Shown: positions 1-10,675, numbered from the stretch's first letter. The stretch: 64,000 nucleotides of DNA from Phormidesmis sp963789215 (GCA_963789215.1 CAWBJY010000011.1:620001-684000); one strand, 5' to 3'. Notes: generated by a model from the sequence alone, not told the origin. Translations and numbers: made by a program.

Positions 1-387
1 GCGCAGCCGCTCCAGCAGAGCCTCGCCGCCCTCGATAACCAGCTCTCCAAGCGCTACATCGAACTCGACCCAGAGGGCTATTTCTTAATCTACCTCGACC
101 GAGAGGCAAACCTAATCTGTGCCAAGCACTTCACCAATACCATTAATGAAAAAGGACTCGCCTGCGATCCAGAAACAGGCAAGCCGCTTCCCGTACGGGG
201 CAAAAACGTCCGACAGGAGAATCGAATATTCACCGGACGCACCGCCAAAGAACTCTGCATTGCCATCTTTGAAACCCCAGAAACGCCTTGTCCTATTAGC
301 TACTTAGATCATGCTGCCTACCTGGGCAGAGAGTTTGTTCGCGCTGAAATGGCGTTGATTGACGGTTCGGAGTACGTGCAGGACTAA
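1..387 (+). CDS. DUF4346 protein, C-terminal part (5' end outside window)
   Basis: The reading frame is open from the first base to a TAA at 385-387 and gives 128 residues with no start, so the gene is cut by the window edge. The segment holds a stretch beginning LDPEGYFLIYLDRE, then ICAKHFTN, FTGRTAKELC and LDHAAYLGREF, which I recognise as the DUF4346 domain. That domain is found in cyanobacteria and in archaeal proteins related to pterin or thymidylate metabolism. The exact biochemical role here is unknown. The protein ends in EYVQD. A 15-bp tandem repeat follows the stop. Confidence 0.75.
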   Translation, partial: AQPLQQSLAALDNQLSKRYIELDPEGYFLIYLDREANLICAKHFTNTINEKGLACDPETGKPLPVRGKNVRQENRIFTGRTAKELCIAIFETPETPCPISYLDHAAYLGREFVRAEMALIDGSEYVQD

Positions 388-402
388 GCCGATGTGGTCT
401 AT

Positions 403-441
403 ATCGGCAATCTCTAGATCGGCAATCTCTATACCGGCAAT
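403..441 (+). repeat. 15-bp tandem repeat (2.6 copies) after the DUF4346 stop
   Basis: Two full units (403-417 and 418-432) of ATCGGCAATCTCTAG/T are followed by a partial unit ACCGGCAAT at 433-441. The array begins 16 bases after the stop codon of the upstream gene. It is one of several such post-stop arrays in the window. Confidence 0.85.
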
Positions 442-450
442 CGAAGTCAT

Positions 451-499
451 CAAACAAAAAGCCTACGGCTGATCCCCAAAGTTGGGAGTAGCCGTAGGC
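451..499 (-). terminator. Rho-independent terminator of gap1
   Basis: A perfect 10-bp stem (GCCTACGGCT at 461-470 with AGCCGTAGGC at 490-499) encloses an inner CCCAA/TTGGG stem. Read on the minus strand it is followed directly by TTTTTGTTTG. It lies 76 bases downstream of the gap1 stop, in the right orientation for that gene. The plus strand lacks a clean T-tract after the stem. Confidence 0.85.
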
Positions 500-574
500 C
501 ATTAAAGCAAAAACCAAACCGTCTTTTTAGCTAGCGCCTTAATCTAGCGTCTGAGGTAGAGGCAGGCAGTGACG

Positions 575-1636
575 CTAAGCCGCAGTCGTTGCCAGTTCAG
601 GCGTGGCGACACCGGTCAAGATGCCTTCAGACTGTGCCATGTACAGCATCAAATCGACGACTCGGTTGGAGTAGCCCCACTCGTTGTCATACCAGGACAA
701 GATTTTGAAGAAGTTGGCGTTTAGCTCCATACCAGCGGTGGCATCGAAGATGCTAGAGCGAGGATCGCCCACAAAATCTGAGGAGACTAGCGGCGCTTCG
801 GTGTAGCCCAATACGCCCTGTAGATAAGTTTCAGAAGCTTCGCGCATTTTCTCGCAGATTTCTGCGTAGCTAGTTGCCTGCTCGGTGCGAAAAGTCAGAT
901 CTACAATGGAGACGTTTGGCGTAGGTACGCGCATTGCCATGCCGGTGAGCTTGCCTTGAAGCTCTGGCAGCACTAGCGTCACCGCCTTTGCTGCGCCCGT
1001 AGAGGCAGGAATCAGGTTCTGGCCTGCGCCTCTACCGCTGCGAAAGTCTTTACAAGGACTATCCACGGTGGACTGGGTAGCCGTGGTCGCATGAATAGTG
1101 GTCATTAGCCCCTCAGACAGGCCAAAGTTGTCGTTGATGACTTTGGCAACCGGAGCCAGGCAGTTGGTGGTGCAGCTTGCGTTAGAGACAATGCGATCGC
1201 CCGCTGGATCGAACGTCTTATGGTTCACGCCCACTAGGAACGTATTTACAGACTCAGGACTCTTTGTGGGCGCAGATAGAATGACCCGCTTAGCACCCGC
1301 TTCTAAGTGAGCCTTGGCCTTATCGTGCGTCGTAAATAGGCCCGTCGATTCAATGACGTAATCTGCGCCTAGCTCGCCCCAGGGTAGTTCTTCTGGGTTG
1401 CGAATAGACGTGCAGGGAATGAAATGGCCATTAACAGCGATGCCGTTATCGCGGGTTTCTACGTCGCCTGCAAACGTACCGTGCGTAGAGTCGTATTTGA
1501 GCAAGTAGGCCAGGGTTTCTGGGGGAACAAGGTCATTAATGCCAACGAACTGAATGTTGCTGTTGTTAATGGCAGCTCTAAACACCAAGCGACCAATCCG
1601 ACCGAATCCGTTAATGCCAACTTTTAATACAGACAT
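575..1636 (-). CDS. gap1: Glyceraldehyde-3-phosphate dehydrogenase, Gap1 type
   Basis: This enzyme interconverts glyceraldehyde-3-phosphate and 1,3-bisphosphoglycerate in the cytosol. The N-terminus shows the Rossmann motif VGINGFGRIGR. The active-site block SNASCTTNC carries the catalytic Cys, and TTIHATTATQ the catalytic His. The near C-terminal WYDNEWGYSNRVVDL is typical. GINDLVPPETLAYLLKYDSTHGTF and the end VVDLMLYMAQSEGIL resemble the cyanobacterial catabolic Gap1 form, not the Calvin-cycle Gap2 form, so NAD-linked glycolysis is the likely role (inference from similarity). I chose the ATG at 1636 because it puts MSVLKVGINGF at the usual distance from the Rossmann motif. An ATG two codons upstream is possible. 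Confidence 0.93.
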   Translation of the reverse strand: MSVLKVGINGFGRIGRLVFRAAINNSNIQFVGINDLVPPETLAYLLKYDSTHGTFAGDVETRDNGIAVNGHFIPCTSIRNPEELPWGELGADYVIESTGLFTTHDKAKAHLEAGAKRVILSAPTKSPESVNTFLVGVNHKTFDPAGDRIVSNASCTTNCLAPVAKVINDNFGLSEGLMTTIHATTATQSTVDSPCKDFRSGRGAGQNLIPASTGAAKAVTLVLPELQGKLTGMAMRVPTPNVSIVDLTFRTEQATSYAEICEKMREASETYLQGVLGYTEAPLVSSDFVGDPRSSIFDATAGMELNANFFKILSWYDNEWGYSNRVVDLMLYMAQSEGILTGVATPELATTAA

Positions 1637-1918
1637 AAGCAATTTGATAGAGGTGATTTTGGACTAAAAATTCCGCGTGGACAAGATAAAACTGGCCGCG
1701 ATTAAGCAAGTCATTTAATCGGGTGGGGTTACTTCCACGTATATATATGTATAAGAATAAAAATCAAAAGGCGCGGATCTACAGCTTTCCTTCAGACTTC
1801 ATTTACAAACCGTCTGATCCCCATGTTTAAAGATGTCATTGTGTGCAGACATATCAAAGAATTAGTACCTTTTTGAAATTAAAGATACTAGCTATATTCC
1901 TCGTTCTAGATTCCCGTT

Positions 1919-4132
<2,214 letters not shown>

Positions 4133-4159
4133 AGTCCAATCAGCCCTGAAAGCCCATGA

Positions 4160-4204
4160 AGTAAAAAGCAAAAGGGCGATCGCGTTAATTTGCGATCGCC
4201 CCTT
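4160..4204 (-). terminator. typA terminator built from two HIP1 sites
   Basis: A 10-bp inverted repeat (GGGCGATCGC at 4174-4183, GCGATCGCCC at 4192-4201) with an 8-base loop is followed on the minus strand by TTTGCTTTTTAC. Each arm contains the cyanobacterial octamer GCGATCGC. It sits about 60 bases after the typA stop and ends about 28 bases before the rarA start, so it probably limits read-through into rarA. Confidence 0.75.
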
Positions 4205-4261
4205 CTCACTTACTGATTATCCAGCTCAACCTAACATTGACCTCATTACATTGACCTGATT

Positions 4262-6055
4262 CTATCGATTAGCCAGCTTCTTTTTGTTTACCTTGCGCAA
4301 ACGGATAGACTCGGGCGTTACCTCAACCATCTCATCTGGGCCAATGTACTCTAGCGCTCGCTCTAGTCCCATTTCCATCGGAGACTGCAATTGCACCAGC
4401 TCATCGCCCGAGGCGGCACGGTGGTTCGTCAACTGCTTAGCCTTACAGATGTTCAGCTCTAGGTCTTGCGGGCGATTGTTTTCACCCACAACCATGCCTT
4501 TATAAACCTTTGCACCCGGCTCAATAAAGAACGTACCGCGATCTTCAGCGTTCTTTAGCGCATAGAACGTGGCCACCCCTTCTTCAAAGGAGATCAACAC
4601 GCCGTTACGACGGGTATCAATCTCGCCCGACATCGGACGGTACTCCAAAAAGCTGTGGTTCATAATGCCAGCACCGCGAGTGGCCCGCATAAACTCACCC
4701 CGGAAGCCAATCAGACCTCGAGCGGGCACGACAAACTCAAGCTGAGCGCGGCCATCTCCTGCGACCATCATGTCTTGCAGTTCGGCTTTACGCTGACCCA
4801 ATCGCTCCATACAGCCGCCAACGGCATCTTCGGGCACGTCTAGCACCAGTTGCTCAAACGGCTCGCAGGGCTTGCTGTTCACTTCGCGATAAATCACCTG
4901 CGGCTGAGATACCTGAAACTCATAGCCTTCACGGCGCATCGTTTCAATCAAAATGCCAAGGTGAAGTTCGCCTCGTCCCGATACGGCAAAGCGGTCGGGG
5001 GAGTCGGTCGGTTCTACGCGCAAAGCTACGTTGGTTTCTAGCTCACGGAATAGGCGATCGCGCAATTGACGAGAGGTCACAAAATCACCCTCTTGCCCGG
5101 CAAACGGTGAATCGTTCACCGCAAAGGTCATCTGCAGCGTAGGCTCGTCTACCTTAATCAGCGGCAGCGCCTGCGGATCATTTGCACAGGTAATGGTTTC
5201 ACCAATGTTCGCATCCGCAAAACCAGCCACGGCCACTAGGTTACCAGCGGTCGCTTCTTTAATCTCTACGCGCGATAGCCCCTGGAAGCCCATCAGCTTG
5301 GTGATTTTGGACTTCACAATCTTGCCGTCTTCTTTTACCAGCGCGGTCATTTCGCCCTGACGAATCGTGCCGTTGTGCACCTTACCAATAACGATGCGGC
5401 CCAAGTAGTCGGAATAGTCGAGCGTCGTGACCTGTAGCTGCAAAGGCTTGTTTGGGTCGCCAACGGGCGGCGCTACGTGGTGCAGCACGGCCTCAAACAG
5501 CGGCTGCATGTTGTCACTTTCTTCTTCCATTTTGTTCTTTGCAAAGCCCGATAGGCCGGAGGCAAAGAGGTAGGGAAAATCGCACTGATCGTCATCTGCG
5601 CCCAGCTCCAAAAACAGGTCGAGCACCTTGTCTACCGCAACGTGGGGGTCGGCCCGAGGACGATCGATTTTGTTGACCACGACGATTGGGCGCAAGCCTT
5701 TTTCCAACGCCTTTTTCAGCACGAAGCGAGTCTGAGGCATGGGGCCTTCGTTGGCATCTACGATCAGCAAGCAGCCGTCTACCATGCCGAGTACGCGCTC
5801 TACTTCACCGCCAAAGTCTGCGTGTCCGGGCGTGTCTACGATGTTAATCAGGATGTCTTTGTAGTACACCGCCGTATTCTTAGACAAAATCGTGATGCCT
5901 CGCTCTCGCTCTAGATCGTTGGAGTCGAGTACACAAGTTGGGACGGCCTCGTTGTCTCGGAAGATGCCAGATTGCTCTAGCAAGGCGTCCACTAATGTGG
6001 TCTTACCGTGGTCTACGTGGGCGATGATAGCAACGTTGCGAATAGGAAGGCTCAT
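4262..6055 (-). CDS. typA: Ribosome-associated GTPase TypA/BipA
   Basis: This is a translational GTPase of the EF-G family that binds ribosomes and is linked to stress and low-temperature growth. G1 is AHVDHGKTTL at residues 12-21. The switch region contains RERGITI, G3 is DTPGHADFGGE and G4 is NKIDRPRA. The C-terminal BipA-specific part includes ARGLIGFRGEFMRATRG and LNICKAKQLTN. At 597 residues it has the normal family length. The gene is followed by a HIP1-based terminator and then rarA on the same strand. Nothing looks unusual. Confidence 0.97.
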   Translation of the reverse strand: MSLPIRNVAIIAHVDHGKTTLVDALLEQSGIFRDNEAVPTCVLDSNDLERERGITILSKNTAVYYKDILINIVDTPGHADFGGEVERVLGMVDGCLLIVDANEGPMPQTRFVLKKALEKGLRPIVVVNKIDRPRADPHVAVDKVLDLFLELGADDDQCDFPYLFASGLSGFAKNKMEEESDNMQPLFEAVLHHVAPPVGDPNKPLQLQVTTLDYSDYLGRIVIGKVHNGTIRQGEMTALVKEDGKIVKSKITKLMGFQGLSRVEIKEATAGNLVAVAGFADANIGETITCANDPQALPLIKVDEPTLQMTFAVNDSPFAGQEGDFVTSRQLRDRLFRELETNVALRVEPTDSPDRFAVSGRGELHLGILIETMRREGYEFQVSQPQVIYREVNSKPCEPFEQLVLDVPEDAVGGCMERLGQRKAELQDMMVAGDGRAQLEFVVPARGLIGFRGEFMRATRGAGIMNHSFLEYRPMSGEIDTRRNGVLISFEEGVATFYALKNAEDRGTFFIEPGAKVYKGMVVGENNRPQDLELNICKAKQLTNHRAASGDELVQLQSPMEMGLERALEYIGPDEMVEVTPESIRLRKVNKKKLANR

Positions 6056-6289
6056 GAGGTGTCTCGAAGGTGGCTGTGGCCGGGAAATAATGCCAACTGC
6101 TAAAGCTCACCGAGGGTTTCAGTGAGCGCTATGAAGCGGGCTGAGTTTGGATTGAACGCGATCGCGCAGGGAAAAATATCTAAAGACCCTGCAAGAAAGC
6201 TTAATCAATTGTAACTTATATAATGGAGACTGAGGGAGTCAGGACAGATTGCTCGTTTGAGCCTTTACGCACATTAGCCTGTTTGTTTC

Positions 6290-7105
6290 TCAATTACTTT
6301 TGGATACTTGGGCTTCGGAGATCGGGGCTATGCTTGGCAGCTCCGCTCCACACCGCCGACAAAACTCCGCATCATCTTCATGCCCTAGCAGCCCGCAGTC
6401 TTTGCAAGCTACGCGCACCGAGTTTTGCACTTTGGTGAACTGCTGGATCAGATTACCGACCTGCGTAGGAATGAGCGCAATGCCCGTCAAGATCATGGCA
6501 ATCGTGAGTCCTCGTCCGGCTTCTGTGGTGGGGGTGATATCGCCATAGCCAACGGTCGTCATGGTAACTACGGCAAAATAAACCGCGTCTAGAAAAGTGG
6601 CAAAGTCTTCCCCGTTGGCGTTGTGCTCGGCCTGATAGATTGCGCCTGCATAAATAAAGATGATGGAAAATAGCGTGAATAGGATGCGGGCGAAGATTAG
6701 CCCTTCAGCGCCGCTGATGCGATTGAACCAGGTCTTTTTTTCGAAAAAGCGAGCGAGCCGTAGAATTCGCAGCCAGCGGATTAACCGTAGGAATCTGGCA
6801 TCGACGAACCCTAGTAGAAACGGCAGAATCGCGACCAAATCGATTAGACCATAGGGGCTAAATACAAATTGCAGCCGCTTTTCTGCGGCCCATAGTCTGA
6901 GCAGGTACTCCAGCGTAAACAGCGTCAAAATGACCTGATCGGCAATGCCTAGAATCAGGTGGACGGTGCTGGGTAGCTCGTAGGTTTGGATGGCGAAGAG
7001 GGCGGCTGAGGAAAGAATCAGAAGCGCGATCGCACCATTAACCGCAAAATTCAGCCGCGTATCGGTCTCATCAAACGCCTGCCGTACCTGCTCTCGAGAA
7101 ACCAT
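6290..7105 (-). CDS. Voltage-sensor-type potassium channel with C-terminal zinc ribbon
   Basis: This is a 271-residue six-transmembrane channel subunit. The predicted S4 helix carries arginines at every third position (residues 104, 107, 110, 113, 116, 119), the classic voltage-sensor pattern. The pore selectivity filter TVGYGD lies at 184-189 and is typical for K+. After S6 a short cytosolic tail has four cysteines (C234-x2-C237 and C249-x2-C252) arranged as a zinc ribbon (CKDCG, CRRCG). The bacterial ion-transport family (PF00520) includes Kv-like proteins of this size. Ion preference is inferred from the filter. The zinc ribbon tail is less usual and may serve assembly or metal/redox sensing. 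Confidence 0.9.
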   Translation of the reverse strand: MVSREQVRQAFDETDTRLNFAVNGAIALLILSSAALFAIQTYELPSTVHLILGIADQVILTLFTLEYLLRLWAAEKRLQFVFSPYGLIDLVAILPFLLGFVDARFLRLIRWLRILRLARFFEKKTWFNRISGAEGLIFARILFTLFSIIFIYAGAIYQAEHNANGEDFATFLDAVYFAVVTMTTVGYGDITPTTEAGRGLTIAMILTGIALIPTQVGNLIQQFTKVQNSVRVACKDCGLLGHEDDAEFCRRCGAELPSIAPISEAQVSKSN

Positions 7106-7179
7106 AAAAACTGAGTAGGAAATAAAGTTATAAGACGAATGCCTAAGAGCGCCTGTAATCTCTGACGCTTCTTAAAAGA

Positions 7180-7285
7180 AGCCGATAGGATCGAGGGGTA
7201 CTGTTCGCTTAAACAAAAGGGAAAGTCCGGTGAAACTCCGGCGCTGTGCCGCAACTGTCAAAGTCAGAACACCTTTTATTTTCGC
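7180..7285 (+). promoter_or_regulatory. Cobalamin (B12) riboswitch upstream of cbiX
   Basis: The conserved core is readable: AGGGAAAGTCCGGTGAAACT leads into a CCGGCGCTGTGCCGCAACTGT segment containing the B12 box (about 7247-7258). The element closes with AGTCAGAACACC, the counterpart of the family's GAGTCAGGA-ACC end. It lies between the divergently transcribed channel gene and the cobaltochelatase gene, 60 bases before the start codon. It should repress cbiX expression when adenosyl- or methylcobalamin is abundant. Exact ends are approximate. Switching mode (terminator or RBS occlusion) is not obvious. Confidence 0.88.
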
Positions 7286-7343
7286 TCTATAAACCCTTTC
7301 ATCTCCTCTGTTCGCGTCGCACGCACAGGTGGAAAACGAATCT

Positions 7344-8426
7344 ATGACTCTCATTCAAACATCCGATACGCTTGTCTACACGCCTCATCAGCATGATCAA
7401 TCGGCAGTGGCCACTGCTGTAGCCGAACATACCGTCCTAGAACAGTCTATTCAGCTCCCCCCTTTACCTCTTAAAAGACCGCTGCTAATGGTTGGTCACG
7501 GTACGCGCAACCCGCAAGGACGCCAAACGCTTATTGACTTCGCCAGTATCTATCAGGCGCTAGACCCTTCTCGTCCGGTTCTTCCCTGCTTCTTAGAGCT
7601 AACAGAACCCAGCATTCAAGACGGCATCGACCAGTGTGTCGCCCAGGGCCACACCGATTTGACCGTACTGCCTATTCTGCTATTCGCCGCTCGCCATAAT
7701 AAATTCGATGTTACGAATGAGCTAGACCGCGCCAAAGTGCGCCATCCTGGCCTCAACTTTCACTATGGCCGTCACTTCGGTATTACGCCCGGCATTCTCG
7801 ATTTGTGGAAGGAACGCTTGGCCCTACTTGATGAGCCAAAGCACAACCCCAACGGTATTGCTAGAAAAGATACGGTGCTGCTGTTTGTCGGGCGCGGCTC
7901 TAGCGACCCGGATGCCAATGGCGATGTATCGAAGCTGGCCCGCATGGTGTGGGAGGGCAGCGGCTACCGCACCGTAGAAACCTGCTTTATTGGCATCACC
8001 CATCCGCGATTAGAAGAAGGCTTCGACCGCGCCAGACTGTACGAACCCAAACGCATTATCGTTTTGCCCTACTTTATGTTCACGGGCGTACTGATGGAAA
8101 AAATTGCGCGAATCGCCGATGAGCAGCAGGCTGCGAATCTGACGAGCGAAGTGATAACGCTGCCAGAAATGGGATTGCACCCGCAGCTTATTAAGGTGCT
8201 GCGCGATCGCGAAATTGAAACTCAGCTTGGCCAAGTCGCAATGAACTGCGAAATGTGCAAGTTCAGGCTTGCAGCAGTCTCAGAAGACCAAGCGCAAGCT
8301 CATGGCCACGGTCATGGTCACGGTCATGGCCATGGTCACGCTCACGGAGATCATGACCATGCCGAAATGCCAGATCCCTATGCGCAGCCGGAGAAATATC
8401 ACGAGCGGATCTGGCAGGTGCCATAA
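7344..8426 (+). CDS. cbiX: Sirohydrochlorin cobaltochelatase (two CbiX domains, His-rich tail)
   Basis: This enzyme inserts Co2+ into sirohydrochlorin in the anaerobic-type cobalamin pathway. The N-terminal domain starts LLMVGHGTRNPQGR with the metal-binding/catalytic His at residue 52. A second CbiX-like domain starts VLLFVGRGSSDPDANGD, where Arg replaces the His. The C-terminus has an alternating His-Gly run (about residues 320-340), then HGDHDHAEMPDPY, which probably stores or delivers cobalt or nickel. The ATG at 7344 was preferred over an in-frame GTG at 7329. The riboswitch immediately upstream supports the cobalamin role. sipA follows 35 bases downstream. Confidence 0.93.
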   Translation: MTLIQTSDTLVYTPHQHDQSAVATAVAEHTVLEQSIQLPPLPLKRPLLMVGHGTRNPQGRQTLIDFASIYQALDPSRPVLPCFLELTEPSIQDGIDQCVAQGHTDLTVLPILLFAARHNKFDVTNELDRAKVRHPGLNFHYGRHFGITPGILDLWKERLALLDEPKHNPNGIARKDTVLLFVGRGSSDPDANGDVSKLARMVWEGSGYRTVETCFIGITHPRLEEGFDRARLYEPKRIIVLPYFMFTGVLMEKIARIADEQQAANLTSEVITLPEMGLHPQLIKVLRDREIETQLGQVAMNCEMCKFRLAAVSEDQAQAHGHGHGHGHGHGHAHGDHDHAEMPDPYAQPEKYHERIWQVP

Positions 8427-8461
8427 TTTAGAAATCGCTAAGCGTGAGCAGATTAGATTTT

Positions 8462-8692
8462 ATGGCTGAGAATGAGAGTGAAAATGGGTTTAAGGTGGGC
8501 GATCGCGTAAAAATCGCTAGCCTACCGCCCTTCCTAAAAAGCGCAGACCCTATGCCTATGCTGCGTCCACCCGACCTGGTAAAGCTAGGCGACGAAGGCA
8601 CCATTCTCAGCCGTAAACCCGGCGGCTACCTGGGCATCCGCTTTAGCCAGGGCACCTTTTTAATAGACGGACAGTATTTAGAAGCAAGTTAG
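8462..8692 (+). CDS. sipA: SipA, NblS-interacting regulatory protein
   Basis: A 76-residue protein with the SipA (DUF3148) pattern: FKVGDRVKIASLPPFLKSAD, PMPMLRPPDLVKLGDEG and PGGYLGIRF. SipA is a small SH3-like beta-barrel that binds the ATP-binding domain of the cyanobacterial kinase NblS (Hik33), which controls photosynthesis and stress genes including psbA. The start was set at the ATG at 8462; a GTG six codons upstream is also open. Co-directional with cbiX but with no evident functional link. A 14-bp tandem array starts at its stop codon. Confidence 0.92.
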   Translation: MAENESENGFKVGDRVKIASLPPFLKSADPMPMLRPPDLVKLGDEGTILSRKPGGYLGIRFSQGTFLIDGQYLEAS

Positions 8693-8744
8693 ACAAAGCA
8701 AATCAGACAAAGCTGATTAGATAAAGCTGATTAGACAAAGCTAA
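8689..8744 (+). repeat. 14-bp tandem repeat x4 starting at the sipA stop codon
   Basis: Four contiguous 14-bp units: TTAGACAAAGCAAA (8689-8702), TCAGACAAAGCTGA, TTAGATAAAGCTGA and TTAGACAAAGCTAA (to 8744). The first unit contains the sipA TAG (8690-8692). With a period of 14, copies of TAG/TGA/TAA fall in all frames. Confidence 0.92.
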
Positions 8745-8750
8745 ACAAGG

Positions 8751-9434
8751 TTATCGAACAGTACTAGTGCCTTGCTGAGGACCGTTGCCATATAGACCAC
8801 CACTACCACCTATAGGCGGAACAGACGACCCATAAGCGGGTTGCGAAGTGGTAGACGGCTGGCTGTAGTAGTGGTCGTAACCAGATGTCGTAGAGGCAGA
8901 AGAGCCGCCAAACGAAAACATAGAGCTGAAGGCCTCGATTGCCATATCCTGAACGCCTGGAATAGAAAGTAGGGCCGCTAGTCCATTCCAGCTACCCCCA
9001 CTGGCGGCAGTATTCGCCACTCTTGGCGGACTAAAGTTGCGAAGTGCCATTCTATAATCGCCGCCGCCTTGCACTGCATTTGAGGTTGCTACCACGGTGT
9101 AGGTATCGTTGCGGGGCAGCGTCGTAGAAATGTACGAATTCGGGTTGTCTGCTGCCGCATCGTTATTGCTAGCAACCAAATTGCCGTCGCTATCAAACAA
9201 TCCTAAGAACGTATCGAAGTCTGAGCTGTCCAAAGAAATGGAAACGCGCTGCCCCTCACTGCCTTCTATTTCGTAGCTATCGAAGTAGCTACCTGTTTTG
9301 AGCTGGGTATCGCTAGCTCCCAATACGCCTAGCTGATGTACGGTATTCGACTGCGCTTCAGCAGGCGTAGCCACCGCCAAAAAGCAACTCAGCCCAAAAC
9401 AGCCCAAAAGCTTAGAAGACATTCTCAGTGCCAT
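8751..9434 (-). CDS. Secreted PPC-domain protein
   Basis: A 227-residue exported protein. Residues 1-28 form a signal peptide with hydrophobic core and an AEAQS cleavage region. Residues ~40-135 match the bacterial pre-peptidase C-terminal (PPC) beta-sandwich, with YEIEGSEGQRVSISLDSSDFD, then FLGLFDSDGNLVASNNDA, and TYTVVATSN. The last ~60 residues are low-complexity Ser/Gly/Pro/Tyr. No peptidase domain is attached, so it is a stand-alone PPC protein of unknown role. AAGGAC lies 8 bases before the ATG at 9434. It is divergent from the secreted protein at 9706. Confidence 0.8.
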   Translation of the reverse strand: MALRMSSKLLGCFGLSCFLAVATPAEAQSNTVHQLGVLGASDTQLKTGSYFDSYEIEGSEGQRVSISLDSSDFDTFLGLFDSDGNLVASNNDAAADNPNSYISTTLPRNDTYTVVATSNAVQGGGDYRMALRNFSPPRVANTAASGGSWNGLAALLSIPGVQDMAIEAFSSMFSFGGSSASTTSGYDHYYSQPSTTSQPAYGSSVPPIGGSGGLYGNGPQQGTSTVR

Positions 9435-9705
9435 TTTGTCTTGTCCTTTTTATCGAGATAGCTCTACAAAACTTTTGCAGATACCTTTATGAAGTGCAAG
9501 CGAGTGTTCAGCATTTTTCTGTAGCTTCATACTGCCGTTACTTACAAATTCTGCAAAGCATACCGCCAATTACATAAAGAGTTTGTTTTCTACTCAGTTT
9601 GCCTTGCATCCGCTTAAAGGACGCCTGTAGTGTCTCTACACATAACCGTCATTTGCCAGCTCAAAACTCTTTTGAGCGTTTCAGTACAAATCACTTCTTT
9701 GCAGT

Positions 9706-10227
9706 ATGAAAATCAACAGAATTTTAACCGGCTCTCTCTCGGCGGCTTGCTTGCTAGCAGCAGTGCAAGTACCTGCATCTGCTGGGTTTGGCGATTTGCT
9801 TAACACCATTGACCGGGTGAACTACAACGTTAATCGTCTCGATAGAACCATTAACGGCACGGCGTACACCGTCAACAGCTTGAGCAATACGCTTGGGGTG
9901 AACGTTGACGAAGATGACATTAGCGCAGACGATTCAACCGGCCAAGTTTTGCAGATTTACCAGCTTTGGTACGAAGATCTACCGGCTGCTGAGCAGGAAA
10001 CGGTTGCTTGGTTAGTCATGCAAAAGGCCCAGAACCAGGACATTTCGTTTGAGACAGTTTCTAGCAGCGACTGGTTTTTACAAAAAACGCCGGCTCAGCA
10101 GTCTAAAGCAGCCGCTAACTTCTTCAAGCTACAGAACATTACGGAGGCTGCGGCACAAGAGGAAAGCCGTTTTCTAGCGTTTGCCTTCTGCGTAAACGGC
10201 GGCGGCGCTGAAAGCTGCGAAATTTAA
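9706..10227 (+). CDS. Hypothetical exported protein
   Basis: A 173-residue protein with a clear signal peptide: MKINR, hydrophobic core SLSAACLLAAVQVPASA, likely cleavage after ASA near residue 26. The mature part begins GFGDLLNTIDRVNYNVNRLD, with repeated Asn/Thr heptad-like spacing that may be helical. It ends with two cysteines (FAFCVNGGGAESCEI) that could form a disulfide. I do not recognise a family. It is followed by a strong terminator, so it is probably monocistronic. It is divergent from the PPC protein. Confidence 0.7.
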   Translation: MKINRILTGSLSAACLLAAVQVPASAGFGDLLNTIDRVNYNVNRLDRTINGTAYTVNSLSNTLGVNVDEDDISADDSTGQVLQIYQLWYEDLPAAEQETVAWLVMQKAQNQDISFETVSSSDWFLQKTPAQQSKAAANFFKLQNITEAAAQEESRFLAFAFCVNGGGAESCEI

Positions 10228-10273
10228 TCGGCGCAGCAGCCAGCGCAGCAAATAGAGGTTCTAACGGAAAAGC

Positions 10274-10303
10274 CTGATTGCGGCTAGTCTGATTGCGGCT
10301 ATA
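10274..10303 (+). repeat. 15-bp direct repeat x2
   Basis: CTGATTGCGGCTAGT at 10274-10288 is repeated as CTGATTGCGGCTATA at 10289-10303. It lies between the stop of the exported protein gene and its terminator. Confidence 0.85.
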
Positions 10304-10313
10304 GATTCTCATT

Positions 10314-10354
10314 AGAAAGCAGGCTCGAGAATATTGCGCCTGCTTTCTGTTTTT
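10314..10354 (+). terminator. Rho-independent terminator of the 9706 gene
   Basis: An 11-bp perfect stem, AGAAAGCAGGC (10314-10324) with GCCTGCTTTCT (10338-10348), is followed by GTTTTTG. The orientation fits the exported protein gene ending at 10227. Confidence 0.9.
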
Positions 10355-10543
10355 GCTTCAATGCTGAACAACAATCAACTTATTGCCGATTATCTGGCCT
10401 CAAGAAAGAAGCTAGGCACACTGCTCCAACCGTTATTTTCCGCTGTCAGAAATATTGCTGCCAAAACCGTTCAATCCATGTGCTAAATTAAGTAACCGTG
10501 CGGGGCACCCAAAGCGCCAGTGCACGAACATGGTCTAAACACC

Positions 10544-10573
10544 ACGGTCTAGAACGGTATAAAACGGTCTAGA
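10544..10573 (+). repeat. 10-bp tandem repeat x3 upstream of tRNA-Lys
   Basis: ACGGTCTAGA, ACGGTATAAA and ACGGTCTAGA follow each other at 10544-10573. The array ends 12 bases before the tRNA, where promoter or 5' leader sequence would be expected. The middle unit contains a TATAAA that could serve as a -10 element. That is inference only. Confidence 0.75.
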
Positions 10574-10585
10574 GACTAAATAAGC

Positions 10586-10657
10586 GGGTCGCTAGCTCAG
10601 TGGTAGAGCATTCGGCTTTTAACCGACTGGTCCTGGGTTCGAATCCCAGGCGACCCA
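10586..10657 (+). tRNA. trnK-UUU: tRNA-Lys (anticodon UUU)
   Basis: The 72-nt cloverleaf has acceptor arms GGGTCGC (10586-10592) and GCGACCC (10650-10656) with discriminator A. The D-arm is GCTCAGTGGTAGAGC, the anticodon loop CTTTTAA reads UUU, and the T-arm is CCTGGGTTCGAATCCCAGG. No CCA is encoded. The first anticodon-stem pair is a mismatch, as I recall in plastid tRNA-Lys. Confidence 0.96.
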
Positions 10658-10675
10658 TTTTTCCCGCCTACCTGT

